DNA from: Gamsiella multidivaricata
Taxonomy: Eukaryota > Mortierellomycota > Mortierellomycetes > Mortierellales > Mortierellaceae
Direction: 5' to 3'
NCBI RefSeq assembly: GCF_025024155.1
Contig: NW_026251775.1
Span: 1 to 64,000, forward strand
Length of the DNA: 64,000 nt
Below are positions 10,121-21,123 of the stretch, one piece after another. The notes beneath the pieces are model-generated. The model had not been told where the DNA came from. It did no database searches and saw nothing but the letters and a program-made list of their open reading frames with translations. A program made the translations under genes and the position numbers. Numbering within the stretch: position 1 is the first letter of the stretch; the number at the start of each line of letters is the position of its first letter.

Positions 10121-12741
10121 CTATCGACCTGCCAATTGCTTGGCCGCTGTCGCCTTGTTCTTGGTGGTCGATGCCTTTTGCTTGGCCATGGTTGTTTTGG
10201 TGCGCTTGCCACCGGTCTCCTTGCCATCGCCATCCCCCTCTGCCTGGCGCTTGCAACCAGCACGACCTGCACGACTAGTACGACAACCATTGCTGCTTGC
10301 TTGCTGCAACGAATCTGGAGCGTCCTTGAGTAGCTCCAGCCAGGGGTGGTGGCCGTCCTTGTCGACCGGATGCAGGTAAAGTGGTCGCTGCTGCTGCTCG
10401 ACATGGCCGCGCAGAATGTTGACGATATTGTGTCCTGCCATCACGTCGCGGTGCATATACTTTTTGCAATGGGAGCAGTTGAGGCGGCGAATGCTCTCGG
10501 TCTGGCTGACAAACTGCTCGCACTTTGGGCACTTCTTTGAGGTGTAATACTCGTGCACGCCAACAACGAGATATCCGAGCGACCGCGCCTACGCGATGGA
10601 ATAACAGAGAGCGCGAGGGATATGTCAGTTAGCAACAGTAGCTAGATTGGAGCACTACAAACAGCCCACAATAAACAGACGAATAGTTACCTTCTGGATG
10701 AAGTAAGCCTCGAACGTCCCATGCAAGGACGATAATCCCGAACTGGAGGTGAATCGCCCCATGCCGATCCCAATCACAACCTTGTCCTCCTCCTTCTTCT
10801 CGCCAATGGAGCCGCCGATCATCCGTAGGAGCGAGTCTGCCAGGCATTCGAACTCGCGCTGCCTAGCCTGCTGCGACATCCGCTTGAACTTCTTGGACCT
10901 GAATCGGCGGCCGTTGTAAAACTTGTCCAGATGGACCTCGTGCATCTTACGTCCCTGCACGTGAGCAGCGAAGTCGGCGGCGGAACCGCGGAGGGGTGGG
11001 AGTGACGACTCAATCGTGCAGATAGAGAGAGACTCGGTTGTTGCTGCCTCCGTGCTGCTGGTTGAGGGCTGGTTGACCGTTGATGGTGCTGTTGACTCGG
11101 TGTTGGTGGTCGACGGGCTGGAGTGTATCTTCAAGTCGGCGCCCTTCTGCCGATTCATCCAAGTCCTATGTCTGTGAGTGGGTTGCGCGACAGCTTTCTG
11201 CTTGACTGCCAAGTTGATATGCCGCTCGCCTCGGTCTTGACAGACCTTCTTCTTCTTGCCCTTGCCGCGACCTCTTTTACGATGGCCTCGGCTGCCGCGC
11301 TTTTTTTGCTGCCGGTGGCGGCGTCGCTTGCCAATCTTGGGGCTCTTGTCTTTTGGCATATGGCCGTACGCTCCGACAACGAACGCTTGGCCTAGGTCGA
11401 GGCCCAAGTATGACACCTTGTCAATGTCGTCAGGGGTGCAGCCAAGGAGGCGCTCAACATCGGCCGCGGACTTGAAGACATTGTGCACCTCGGTCAGATA
11501 GTCATTCGTGCCGGCGGTGGTGGTGAGCAGACGATCTGGCAAAACATCGGTCTTGTACCGCTTGAACTTGACTGAGTTCAGCTCGCGGACCTTGTGTGCG
11601 AGAAGCTGCGCGGCTCGATCAAGACGAATGGCTATGGCTTGCAAGAAATAGCCCTTTTCCTGGTAATTTCGGGGATCGAAACTGTCACAGCGGAGTGTGT
11701 TGATATGGGCACGCATCTCGTCAGGCTCGACAACCTTGATGGCTGCCGCGATACCAGATCCTTCTTCTGTCGCCCACGCAGGCGATCGCCATCAGGGGTC
11801 CTTGGGTCGATGGGGGTAATGAGGCGCTGGATCAACACGCCCGGCGCCTGGAATGAGAGCCAGTCTTGCGTCAGCTCCGCCTGGGTGAGCTGCCGCTGTT
11901 GGTCCGTGCAGCCAATGAGCTTCTTGAGGATAGGGTGCAGCTCGTCCATCTTGTGCAGAAAAGCGGCCAGCTCGATCTCGGTGAATGTCATATACCCATG
12001 CTCCTCCTCCGACAGGGACGAAAGACGCCAGGGCCGGCCGGTTGTTGCATTCGCTCGCACAAAAACCTGGATCGCTGGTTCCTGGGATGTCAAATCTACT
12101 TCTCGATCGCTCTCCAATTGTCCCTTCTTGATCATCGTTTGAACCTATGGTAATTCATAGAAAACGAGCGATTCAATTCAATTTTGTTGTCCACATCGAT
12201 GACAAGAATGAAAAAAAAGTAAGAAATGACGAATACGGTGCATTACCTTTTCCGACAACTTTTTGGCTCCGTGCTTATAATGCCTCTTCAGCTCGGCCGA
12301 CAGCTGTGATGCGACGGATCGAACCACAAAAGTCGGCGTGTACTCCTTGACACTCTTGAGCATGTCTGCTTTGGCCCCTTGTGACTTCTCCAGATGCCCC
12401 ATCTCCTGTAGACGACCAATGAAGGTGTTGACAGCTGAACCGATCTTACTCTTGTCAGGCAGGTTACCCGAGTACAGGAAGCAGAGGAAAGAGCGGATGA
12501 AGGGCGCATTGGATCCATCGTCTTGACCGTCCCCAGCAGGGCCGACATCGTCACCGCCGCCGTTCATCTCCTTGGACGAGAGCCGAGGGCATAGGCTGTC
12601 GAGAATACCTTGGTCGTCCTTGCTTATGGCAGTCACGGGCACTGCAGGGCGAGGGGCACCAGGTGAAGATGAAGGATAGAAGAGGTCCTCCAGATACAGG
12701 CCAATGAGCATCTGGCATCGCTTCTTGGTCTCCCATGCCAC
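10121..12741 (-). CDS. Fanzor (eukaryotic TnpB homologue, RuvC-type RNA-guided nuclease family)
   Basis: Exons run from an uncertain 5' end near 12741 to 12247, from 12144 to 10691 and from 10588 to TAG at 10121, about 805 codons. The introns (12145-12246, 10589-10690) have good GT-AG ends and keep phase. RuvC-I is YLGLDLGQ (about 11406-11383). A very basic stretch near 11330-11230 looks like a nuclear localisation or nucleic-acid-binding segment. The zinc finger is CPKC...CSHC (about 10530-10470), followed by RuvC-III in HRDVMAGHNI. The usual RuvC-II Glu position reads VVIGIGMG, with a conserved-looking Glu about 39 residues later (VHEYYTS), as described for Fanzors with a rearranged active site. 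One frame change lies near 11775-11800 with no plausible intron, so this copy may be inactive or hold a sequencing error. The first in-frame codon is GTG, so an upstream exon is missing. Confidence 0.82.
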
Positions 12742-12761
12742 CCGGACTGCACCACGAATAG

Positions 12762-14787
12762 GATGTTGTCAAGAGCGTCAAGCTTTGGTTCAGAGAGATA
12801 GAGGATAAGGGTGGAAAGACCATGTTCGTTGAGGATGCAACATTGACAGGATTCGCGTATGGGTGGTGTACAAAATTTCAGTTGAAAGTAATGTGATACA
12901 TGCTCTACATTGAGTATGCACACTGGCTCCTCCTCAGTCATGCGAGATTACTCACCATGGCCTTTTCCTTCGTCGTTCCAGGTCATTTCTGAAAACACCA
13001 ATATCTACTGCATGGACTCGACTCACAAGACGGCAAAGGACATCACGCCGATCGAAGAGGGCAGCAAGATTTACAACTCAGTGTACTTGTTCACGCTACT
13101 CGTCAAGGACAAGGACGTCCATCAAGGAATCCCTGTCGCCTTCATGGCGTGCAAGTCCGAATCCCGGTATGTATTTACTTTGTTTCTGTATCATGCCCGT
13201 TGTGGCGCGTCATTCTTTCATGCAGTTGACTGAACATGTCTTTACTTTTGCACCTTTGCACACATTAGATATCCCATCATTCGGTGGTTGGACTGGCTAA
13301 AGAACGAATGTGGTTTGAAAACGGATGCATTCATGGTGGACTGTGCCGAGGCCGAGTCTCATGCCATTGGGACTGTTTTTCCTGAAGCAAGGCTCGGTAG
13401 GTATCCTCTTCCCTCTTATGGCCTGATGCCATGCGGCATGCTTGAGCAATATTCTGGATGACCTAACATAGTACCCGTGTTGCATTCATTCACACAGGAA
13501 GAACAGAGGAAGCAGATGCGGCCCCTTTTGAACGAGGTTCGCAGAGTCAGATCACCCGAGTTGCAGCAGACACTCTGGACCAGGTTCAAAGAGCTTTATT
13601 CGGGCGCATCGTCAGTGATCGATTATATTCAGAAGAACTGGTTCAATAAGGAGGGAAGACTGGAGAAATGGGCGTTATTTCACAGGGAAGTGAAGTGCAC
13701 CTCAATTCCTTTCCATGTCGATCATCACGACTACCACCGGTTGACTCATATATCTGTTTTATTTATTTCTTCTTATTTTTCATTAGGATGGGCAAGTTGT
13801 CACGACCAACAATTGGATAGAGTCGTGGCATGCTCGTTTGAAGGGCGATCATCTTGGTCGCGATCGGAATCTCCGTGTCGATCGGCTTGTTTATTTGCTG
13901 CAGGATCGAGTAGATAGAGAGCTTCGATTCGCATATCTCAAGACCAAGAGAGGCTTCCAACCCATACCCTGGAGAAAGGGGGACGTGGAGAGGAAACAGA
14001 AAGCAGAGTTCGACGAGGCACAACGCAAGATTGATTACAACAGAGACCAGCCCTGCGATGATGGACGCTTACGGGTATGGCTTCACCAACCATTTTGCGT
14101 TCGAGCACCGTTCCAAGTTCGCCTGCCTTAGCCAAATGTTACTTACAGTGGGGTATACTTTAACTTCCCCTTCTTGTGTAGATCTCCATTCAGTCATTTG
14201 ACCCCGACACTCCAGACAGGTATTATATCCTTGTTGTCATCGCCAGATCCGGGCAACTCCTCTCATGTTCGTGCCTCGACTTCACCAAGCGTGAACCCCT
14301 TCCGTGCAAGCACATTTTTCTTGCTGAGCGTGTGTTTCACGACCTTTGGTTCAGTCGCTTTCTTTGCCCGTCTGTGTCGGCCGATATCATCGAGGACCGG
14401 ACAGTCGACTTCAACGATGGTCCCAACGACAACATCAACAATGATAACATGCGCAACAACAATGACACGGGCATCTTCGAGCAAGACTCACCCAGAGACC
14501 AACTAGCAGTGCTTAACCCAAAAGTTTACACCCAACTCGAATACGAGAGGGCCAGGAGGGAGGAGGAAGAAAGACACCGGCGGAAGGAGCAGAGGAAGAG
14601 AGACTTTGAGGATGCAGAGCAAGAGCTCTGTAACAATGGGCGCATGATTGTCGAGCTGATGAATAAGAAGTCCAAGACAGGCAGCTTGGAGGACCTGCAG
14701 GCTGCAGTGGCCTCCTCCAAGGCTTTGGTGCATCAACTAAGAGACCTGCTCAAAAATGATGCCTTATTTCCTTTCATTCTTTTTTAG
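12762..14787 (+). CDS. MuDR/MULE-type transposase with SWIM zinc finger
   Basis: Six exons join cleanly: 12762-12887, 12982-13166, 13269-13396, 13472-13689, 13787-14074 and 14182-14787. Together they give 516 codons with phase kept at every GT-AG junction. The DDE catalytic core is visible: CMDSTHKT (first Asp, about 13009-13032), MVDCAEAESHA (second Asp, about 13335) and TNNWIESWHARLK (Glu, about 13810-13848). A SWIM finger follows with CSC and CKH (about 14266-14325), the usual partner domain of MULE transposases. The tail is Asn/Asp-rich, then coiled-coil-like (14540-14760). The N-terminus is incomplete: exon 12762 starts after an acceptor, and the DNA to its left is Fanzor coding on the other strand. 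No terminal inverted repeats were identified. Confidence 0.82.
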
Positions 14788-14913
14788 CTAATCGTAGTCC
14801 GATTCACGCGATCCTTTTCTTTCTGAAAAAAATATACATCACTGTTCCTATCATGCATTACACCACTTCATCTCCTCTTTCCTACACAAGCAATCATCCT
14901 TCGCAGCGAGGTA

Positions 14914-16771
14914 CGATCGCGCCATCATTCTGCAGTGGTTTTTGAATTTCACAGCCGCTGTCTGGTCGATCCCACGAGACTTTGCTAGACATTCAGCGGC
15001 GTGCGGTTTGATGGCGCTGGCTTGTGACATAATGCCATAGACACGTCAACGGGCCCTCAGCAAGGGTTGGTTTTGGTGTCTCCTTGACTCTAAAGCGGTG
15101 CTCACCCTTTGGTAAGTATATCTAGGTTTCGAGCAGTGGCGTCCTAGCCCGACACTCCCTGCCCCACTGAGGTGGGCCACAGCCGAGAGTGCGATCGCGC
15201 CATCATTCTGCGGTGGTTTTTGAATTTCACAGCCGCTGTCTGGTCGATCCCACGAGACTTTGCTAGACATTCAGCGGCGTGCGGTTTGATGGCGCTGGCT
15301 TGTGACATAATGCCATAGACACGTCAACGGGCCCTCAGCAAGGGTTGGTTTTGGTGTCTCCTTGACTCTAAAGCGGTGCTCACCCTTTGGTAAGTATATC
15401 TAGGTTTCGAGCAGTGGCGTCCTAGCCCGACACTCCCTGCCCCACTGAGGTGGGCCACAGCCGAGAGTGCGATCGCGCCATCATTCTGCGGTGGTTTTTG
15501 AATTTCACAGCCGCTGTCTGGTCGATCCCACGAGACTTTGCTAGACATTCAGCGGCGTGCGGTTTGATGGCGCTGGCTTGTGACATAATGCCATAGACAC
15601 GTCAACGGGCCCTCAGCAAGGGTTGGTTTTGGTGTCTCCTTGACTCTAAAGCGGTGCTCACCCTTTGGTAAGTATATCTAGGTTTCGAGCAGTGGCGTCC
15701 TAGCCCGACACTCCCTGCCCCACTGAGGTGGGCCACAGCCGAGAGTGCGATCGCGCCATCATTCTGCGGTGGTTTTTGAATTTCACAGCCGCTGTCTGGT
15801 CGATCCCACGAGACTTTGCTAGACATTCAGCGGCGTGCGGTTTGATGGCGCTGGCTTGTGACATAATGCCATAGACACGTCAACGGGCCCTCAGCAAGGG
15901 TTGGTTTTGGTGTCTCCTTGACTCTAAAGCGGTGCTCACCCTTTGGTAAGTATATCTAGGTTTCGAGCAGTGGCGTCCTAGCCCGACACTCCCTGCCCCA
16001 CTGAGGTGGGCCACAGCCGAGAGTGCGATCGCGCCATCATTCTGCGGTGGTTTTTGAATTTCACAGCCGCTGTCTGGTCGATCCCACGAGACTTTGCTAG
16101 ACATTCAGCGGCGTGCGGTTTGATGGCGCTGGCTTGTGACATAATGCCATAGACACGTCAACGGGCCCTCAGCAAGGGTTGGTTTTGGTGTCTCCTTGAC
16201 TCTAAAGCGGTGCTCACCCTTTGGTAAGTATATCTAGGTTTCGAGCAGTGGCGTCCTAGCCCGACACTCCCTGCCCCACTGAGGTGGGCCACAGCCGAGA
16301 GTGCGATCGCGCCATCATTCTGCGGTGGTTTTTGAATTTCACAGCCGCTGTCTGGTCGATCCCACGAGACTTTGCTAGACATTCAGCGGCGTGCGGTTTG
16401 ATGGCGCTGGCTTGTGACATAATGCCATAGACACGTCAACGGGCCCTCAGCAAGGGTTGGTTTTGGTGTCTCCTTGACTCTAAAGCGGTGCTCACCCTTT
16501 GGTAAGTATATCTAGGTTTCGAGCAGTGGCGTCCTAGCCCGACACTCCCTGCCCCACTGAGGTGGGCCACAGCCGAGAGTGCGATCGCGCCATCATTCTG
16601 CGGTGGTTTTTGAATTTCACAGCCGCTGTCTGGTCGATCCCACGAGACTTTGCTAGACATTCAGCGGCGTGCGGTTTGATGGCGCTGGCTTGTGACATAA
16701 TGCCATAGACACGTCAACGGGCCCTCAGCAAGGGTTGGTTTTGGTGTCTCCTTGACTCTAAAGCGGTGCTC
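14914..16771. repeat. 278-bp tandem satellite, about 6.7 copies
   Basis: A 278-bp unit is repeated head to tail with almost no divergence; the first unit differs slightly at its left end. The array starts in mid-unit at about 14914 and stops abruptly at 16771. Each full unit contains GGTAAGTAT on the plus strand (donor GT at 15112, 15390, 15668, 15946, 16224 and 16502). A hairpin region follows, then a T5 run flanked by purines, then a second long stem. A 74-codon minus-strand frame recurs in each unit only because the unit length leaves it undisturbed, and I do not call it a gene. The near identity implies recent amplification or homogenisation. Confidence 0.95.
15112..15278 (+). other. snRNA/spliced-leader-like fold within each satellite unit (representative unit)
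   Basis: In order, the plus strand has a donor matching the U1 complement (GGTAAGTAT, 15111-15119), then a stem of CACTC (15153-15157) with GAGTG (15187-15191). That stem encloses CCCAC-TGAG-GTGGG (15163-15176). Next is a T5 run, GGTTTTTGAA (15215-15224), one base off an Sm-site consensus. A long stem follows: GCCGCTG (15232-15238) with CAGCGGC (15272-15278), extended inside by TCTGG/CTAGA. This order resembles spliced-leader or U-type snRNA genes, which often form tandem arrays. Transcription is unproven and trans-splicing is not established in fungi as far as I know. Confidence 0.25.
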
Positions 16772-17214
16772 GACTCTTTTACTTTTACTTTTTTTTATGT
16801 ATTTTGTTGGATCTACTTATCAAAGCAAATATCACTGCCCTGCCGTTTTCTACATTTAGATGGCCTTCGCAAGTACGGTGACTGACCTTCCCATATGTTT
16901 TCCGGTAATTGAATAAGAGTGATATATTTTAGAATAGGTAAAATAGGGAGGTCGGCCATATCCTGACTTTGTTGACCCCTGACTTGCATCCATTCGCACT
17001 CCACACACCGTGGACCATAATTCTATTTCCACCAATAGACCAAGAGACAACGGAGAAAGGTCTTTCACAGGCGCCTCTTTCTCCTCTTTCTCTAATCTAG
17101 GTGATGGCATGTTCTGACATTAGCCAGTTGAAACGCTACTCGTCACACCGACCGATACACCAACTTACCATTCTCTCTTCGTATCAACCGGTCGTATATG
17201 CAAATATATAGCTG
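16772..17214. other. Intergenic between satellite and Crypton
   Basis: This AT-rich spacer begins with a T-rich run next to the satellite edge. Short open frames on the minus strand show no recognisable motif, and I see no gene here. Confidence 0.5.
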
Positions 17215-20200
17215 TTGCCGCTTCGTACCAGGCTTTCGAAGACTCAGTGGACACACCAGACTACGCCTATGCATATAGCAATGTGCTCGAAGGATCGTCT
17301 GGCAATGTCCATGTCGAACGCGACGACCCGGCGTTTGCTGAACGCGTTGACAATCAAGAAGACGACACGGACAACGACGACGATACGGCAGAAGCTACGG
17401 ATGAGGATACAGACTACGGCTTAGACGACGTCGATGTCACCGGTGTTGCAATGAGTGACGAGGAGGGGTGTCAGGAACGACTGCTGGATAGGCGTAGCAA
17501 GAGAATGGCGAAACAAGCACCAGGGAAGGCGCAACCTGCTCGCAGGAGGGCAACAATGGAATCCGGCGACCAGACTGCACAGCAACTCTCCACATTCACT
17601 TTCAAGGCCTCCGTCCAGCAATGTTCCTCCTCAACCCCTAAGACCTCCAGCACAACCAGCTCCTCCAAGACCTTCATGGCCAAGTAGCACAGGTCGACAG
17701 AAGCTCAGCGATCCAGGGACTTGGCACTCAATGAATATCGCGTCGAAATGGAGCTTCAGGCACAGCGTCATAGTAACTTGGCTACGAGTACGGAAAATAT
17801 GTACTCGCGGTACCAGCTCCATTGGAGGGTAAGTGTTGCACTAGAGCGCGGTCATGTCACTGGAAAACAGACACCTCGCAATCGTACTAATCTATCTCTA
17901 CAGACATTTCTGGGACTTCTGCATTCGAAAGGGATACACGGATCATCTCGTATTCTCAAAACGATTCCAGGTTTATATGGCTGAGAATTTGGCTGAGAAT
18001 TTGGCTGAGGAAACGGATGAGGATGAAGGTGTCTATCTAATACGTGTCCTAAGAAGAAAGAAGAGGAGGTTACGTCAGGTGCACAGGCGGGTCCCTTGGG
18101 CAAGACCGATAGACTTCCTTCTTATGAGACCGTGGATGCTCACATCAAGGCTGCTTGCGAATCTCAGAAGGCGGATCCTTCGAATGTCGCCATGCACTCG
18201 GAATCGTATCCACGATCCAAAAAATCAGAGGACTCATGAAGAGCTATAGGCTAAGGATTGCGCGTACCAGGAAGTCGGCTCATGCGACAAGCTTGACAAT
18301 TGAAGACGGGTACGAGCTCGAATCCCTCAAGCAAATCATGCGGAAAGGCTGGAACCATAACTACCAGCGATTTCGGGGTGGTCGGCGCCATAAACTGGTG
18401 GGACTCCATCAACGACTCAATGCGTCCTGGTCCCATTTTATGATGGCTCGCGGTGAGAATATGAGGATGGCCACATTTGGAGATATCTCATCGCATGCTT
18501 CTCGTCTCAACTCTCAGGACGAGTACTTTGTCTTAGGGGCCGTTCTTTCGATGTTACAGTGCGCAACGAAAAGTTCACATGTTTTGCAAAATTCATCTTT
18601 CCCCTTCATGACTTTGCGTTCGTACATTCGATTGCTCCAGAATCTCAGTGGACTGTACTTCGTATTACTTCCACCACTATGTAAGTTTCGAGAAGATCTG
18701 ATGACTCTATGGACTTCTATGTGATTCTAAAGTCTCATGTCCATGTGAACTTTTTGTTGCGCACTGTACAAGGAAAGACCAATCGCGAGGGCAAGGAAAA
18801 TTTCGGAGTTGTTGTACGCAATAAGGACGTCGAGATTTGTCCTGTCAACAGCCTTGCATTCTTCTTCGAGTAATGGATGGTACGCAACGCTTGATGCTGC
18901 TTTCTGCCCAAAAATATCTTCATTGTTGTCAATAATAATATTTAACAATATAAATATTTAATAATACCTTTCTGTCCCTTCCTATCTCTCTATAGTATGG
19001 TGGATCGCCTTTCGATGATGACGGATGGACTGCGTACTACCTAATGTCTGGCAAGGATAACAAGTCCAAGCTGTCGGCTGCAGCCCACTACCGGGCCTCA
19101 AAAGAGCTATGGGAGGATGCAGGAGTCGTTACCTCGAACCCCACTCATGCTCATCGCGGCGCTGGGGCTCGCCATGCTCAGGATGCTGGTGCAGAGATAT
19201 CCGCGATCGAGCAACATGGTAGTTGGGGTCATGGCCGCGTCTCGACACATTACTTGATCAGAATCCCACACAAGGTTGCATTTCAGATGGCTGGCTGTAT
19301 TCAGCACAGCGTCTTCAAAGGACCCTTGTTTTTGGAGTTCAAGGAAACCTTGCTAAGGAGTATGGAAACCACAAGATCTCCCATGACGGACAATCTCTCC
19401 GTCAATGCCCCAGCTCTCCATAGCGAATTCGGCAGGATGAACAACAGAATGAGTCGAGTCGAAAGCGAACTTCGCCACCTCTTTCAAGAAAGCAACAACC
19501 ACACAGCCCAGCAAGTAAAGCGCCCGGAACACCTCCTTGTCAACCAGTTCAGCAACTATGTCACCCACAACAACAGCTGTAATAGGGAGCTAGTAGCTCA
19601 GATATTCGGAATTATACAAGACATATCGACTTCGATTAGTCACGCTGCTCACCTTGGACTGCAGTCGGTTATGGGGCACCAGCAACAACAGGGGTAGCAA
19701 TGGGGGCAGCAGCAAGGGCAGCAACAGCAACAGGAGCAACATATTCCGCCTGCAGCACCAACAGCACCAGTAGCTTCAGCAGCTCCAGCAACTCCAGCAG
19801 CTCCTAGACAGCAGTCCTTGAAGGAGAGGCGGATGGTGCTCGAAGAATTAGGGTCCCGATATGTACACTATCCGCCCATTAGTGTGGATCTTGTCGACGT
19901 TACAATGCTGCCGCGCAATGAGCCACTTCAGCGACAATGGGATGAATTGTTCAGAGGCATAGACGGGCGGCCAGCACTTTGGACCTTGAATAAGACTTTT
20001 AAATCGAAATGGCGCAAAGGGCATGGTAACACGCTGGCGAAAACATTCTCGCTCAAGAAGACGATCGTGTACTCCATCTTGGACTTGAAACTGGACACCG
20101 AAAGGGCGACGTTGGAGGCAAGGGAGGAGTCAGCCTTGGAAGCCGTGGAGGATCAACTGAGGGTCATGACCTTGAACAGGTATTACCTGAACGTCGCTAA

Positions 20201-20315
20201 GGATATGGCGCAGCTGGGGCAGCCAGGTCCGCAGCTGGAGGACGAGGAGGAGCAGGAAGAGAATACCTTGAGGAACACGCGACATAAAAACTTGAGATAT
20301 ACTAATGCTAGATAA
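17215..20315 (+). pseudogene. Crypton-type tyrosine recombinase with GCR1_C domain, broken
   Basis: Coding pieces lie in order on the plus strand. First is an acidic N-terminal region (17247-17687). Next is a SAM-like core-binding segment with HFWDFCIRKGYTDHLVFSKR near 17905-17970, then LNASWSHFMMARGENMRM near 18418-18475. The catalytic region from 18996 has HAHRGAGAR (about 19153) and STHYL with the candidate nucleophilic Tyr (about 19240-19254). A Gln/Pro-rich linker follows. The C-terminal GCR1_C-type DNA-binding domain (about 19920-20075) has GRPALWTLNKTFKSKWRKG. Cryptons are DNA transposons moved by a tyrosine recombinase. Frame changes and stops at about 17690-17720, 18230 and 19696 cannot all be introns, so this copy looks dead. 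Plausible introns include one starting near 17829 (GTAAGT) and one ending at 18996. Confidence 0.68.
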
Positions 20316-20775
20316 TATAATACTCCGTCATACTTGAAAAGAAGTTAACTATTGCTACATTGCTGCTACATGATTCATTGCATGCCCCCCCCCCCCTCCT
20401 CCCATCGGATGAACACTTTATATTACTCAAGTCAACACCCTTCGCTCACCATTCATCATTGCAATTGAAAAAGAACCCCCGAATCCGCGCGCGGTTATGT
20501 ATTTATCAACTCCAACGAGTTGGTGTATACCTACAGCCGCTTCAGCCATATATAAAATCCGGATTTACTAAGTAGTTTCAATGATAGAGTACTTCATTCT
20601 TGACCGCTGTCGCCTTCATTAACTTGATAAGTGAGCACGTGGAATTCTACATATTTTTTTTCAATTGGAATGAATACTTAAGGGCAGGGGCACTTCCGCT
20701 ACCAGCTTATCGCAGGACAGTAAAAGTAAATGAGGTAAGCAGCACAGATGGAGCGGATGAATCTACGGATTGCCT
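20316..20775. other. Intergenic, AT-rich with a poly-C tract
   Basis: No gene is seen. A C-run of about 13 (near 20383-20396) is followed by CT-rich DNA. The left border of the duplicated cassette begins near 20776. Confidence 0.5.
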
Positions 20776-21123
20776 AGCCAAATATCCTCCTATCGAAAAG
20801 CCAAGACTATGGGGAGATTGCTCATTGGTTACAGGACAAAGACAGCAGGACAAGGACATACACCTTTATTCGCGTCCTCAATGACAACAAACATCACTTT
20901 AAATGGTTGGCGCTCAGAGCAATAAATACCTTTCTGTTGAGTGAATGTTCGAGAGACTTCGACTTCGACATTGGCTCCACCTTGAGAGCTATGCGCGCCG
21001 CGAGATTTTAGGAAAAAGAAAGGTGTTGTTCTTTCGAACAAATCTATAGAACAATGGGCTTAATCTCAGCAGATCGTAGTGACAAGGCTACTCTACTGCT
21101 TGCAATATCCCGTTACATTAAAG

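Noticed and set aside
15046..16660. Six copies of a 74-codon minus-strand open frame in the satellite
   Set aside because: The frame recurs because the unit is copied almost exactly. It shows no protein-like pattern or motif, and the unit is better explained as noncoding.
14914..16771. CRISPR array or 5S rDNA array
   Set aside because: The whole 278-bp unit repeats with no unique spacers, and the sequence does not match the fungal 5S sequence that I know.
20829..21041. 70-codon minus-strand frame conserved in both duplication units (also 28608-28820)
   Set aside because: The units are recent near-identical copies, so conservation carries no weight. The frame has no motif.
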